Of a stretch of DNA of 5,945 bases, positions 5,932 to 5,945 are shown piece by piece. Origin of the DNA: Methylophaga sp. (lineage in GTDB: Bacteria > Pseudomonadota > Gammaproteobacteria > Nitrosococcales > Methylophagaceae); the NCBI GenBank assembly GCA_007117275.1, contig SKGV01000131.1:1-5945 (forward strand), in the 5' to 3' direction. Under the pieces are notes generated by a model. It was not told the DNA's origin. It ran no database searches and saw nothing but the letters and a program-made list of their open reading frames with translations. Position 1 is the stretch's first letter. Every line of letters starts with the position of its first letter. The translations under genes and the position numbers were made by a program.

Positions 5932-5945
5932 ATGGCATCCGGTGG
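5932..5945 (+). CDS. 5' end of next gene, possibly the major tail tube protein (partial)
   Basis: Only MASG and part of the next codon are visible before the window ends. The start is well supported by the TAAGGAG sequence eight bases upstream and by a position one base after the previous stop codon. In phages with this neck order the gene after the tail terminator is usually the major tail tube (tail) protein, and an MASGG-like start is compatible with that. The identity rests on gene order and the strong ribosome binding site, not on protein sequence. Confidence 0.6.

Overview
The window is a slice of the late structural operon of a tailed double-stranded DNA phage or prophage, covering head assembly and the head-to-tail junction. 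All genes lie on the + strand, tightly packed and mostly overlapping or separated by a few bases. Moderate A+T content, strong GAGG/AAGGAG-type Shine-Dalgarno sequences and the protein families suggest a gammaproteobacterial host, possibly a marine or aquatic one. That host call is an inference by eye. Siphovirus morphology is likely, because the neck genes are of the kind found in long, non-contractile-tailed phages, but no tail-sheath or tape-measure gene is visible to prove it.

Bases 1-2239 hold the last bases of an upstream gene, an HK97-type portal protein and an S49-family (SppA/ClpP-fold) prohead protease. A 74-base gap then contains a good intrinsic-terminator hairpin just ahead of the major capsid gene (2314-3603). 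This is an HK97-fold coat protein with a built-in N-terminal coiled-coil scaffold segment. A second hairpin follows the capsid gene, so the most highly needed gene is framed by two stem-loops. A small 76-residue protein of unknown function comes next.

Bases 3916-5930 encode four neck proteins in the usual order of a type 1 neck: gp6-like connector (adaptor), head-closure/head-tail joining protein, HK97 gp10-like protein, and a protein in the tail-terminator position. The last base pairs (from 5932) begin another gene behind a very strong ribosome binding site. By position it is probably the major tail tube protein.

How the genes work together: the portal nucleates the prohead; capsid subunits assemble around it guided by their N-terminal delta-like domains; the S49 protease digests these domains; DNA is packaged through the portal; the connector and closure proteins plug the portal, and the gp10-like and terminator proteins join the independently built tail.

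I see no transposon, tRNA, CRISPR array, integrase or defence gene, and no clearly new system. The points most worth a second look are the apparent two-module build of the protein in the tail-terminator position, the two stem-loops framing the capsid gene, and the loss of the crosslinking lysine and catalytic glutamate known from HK97.
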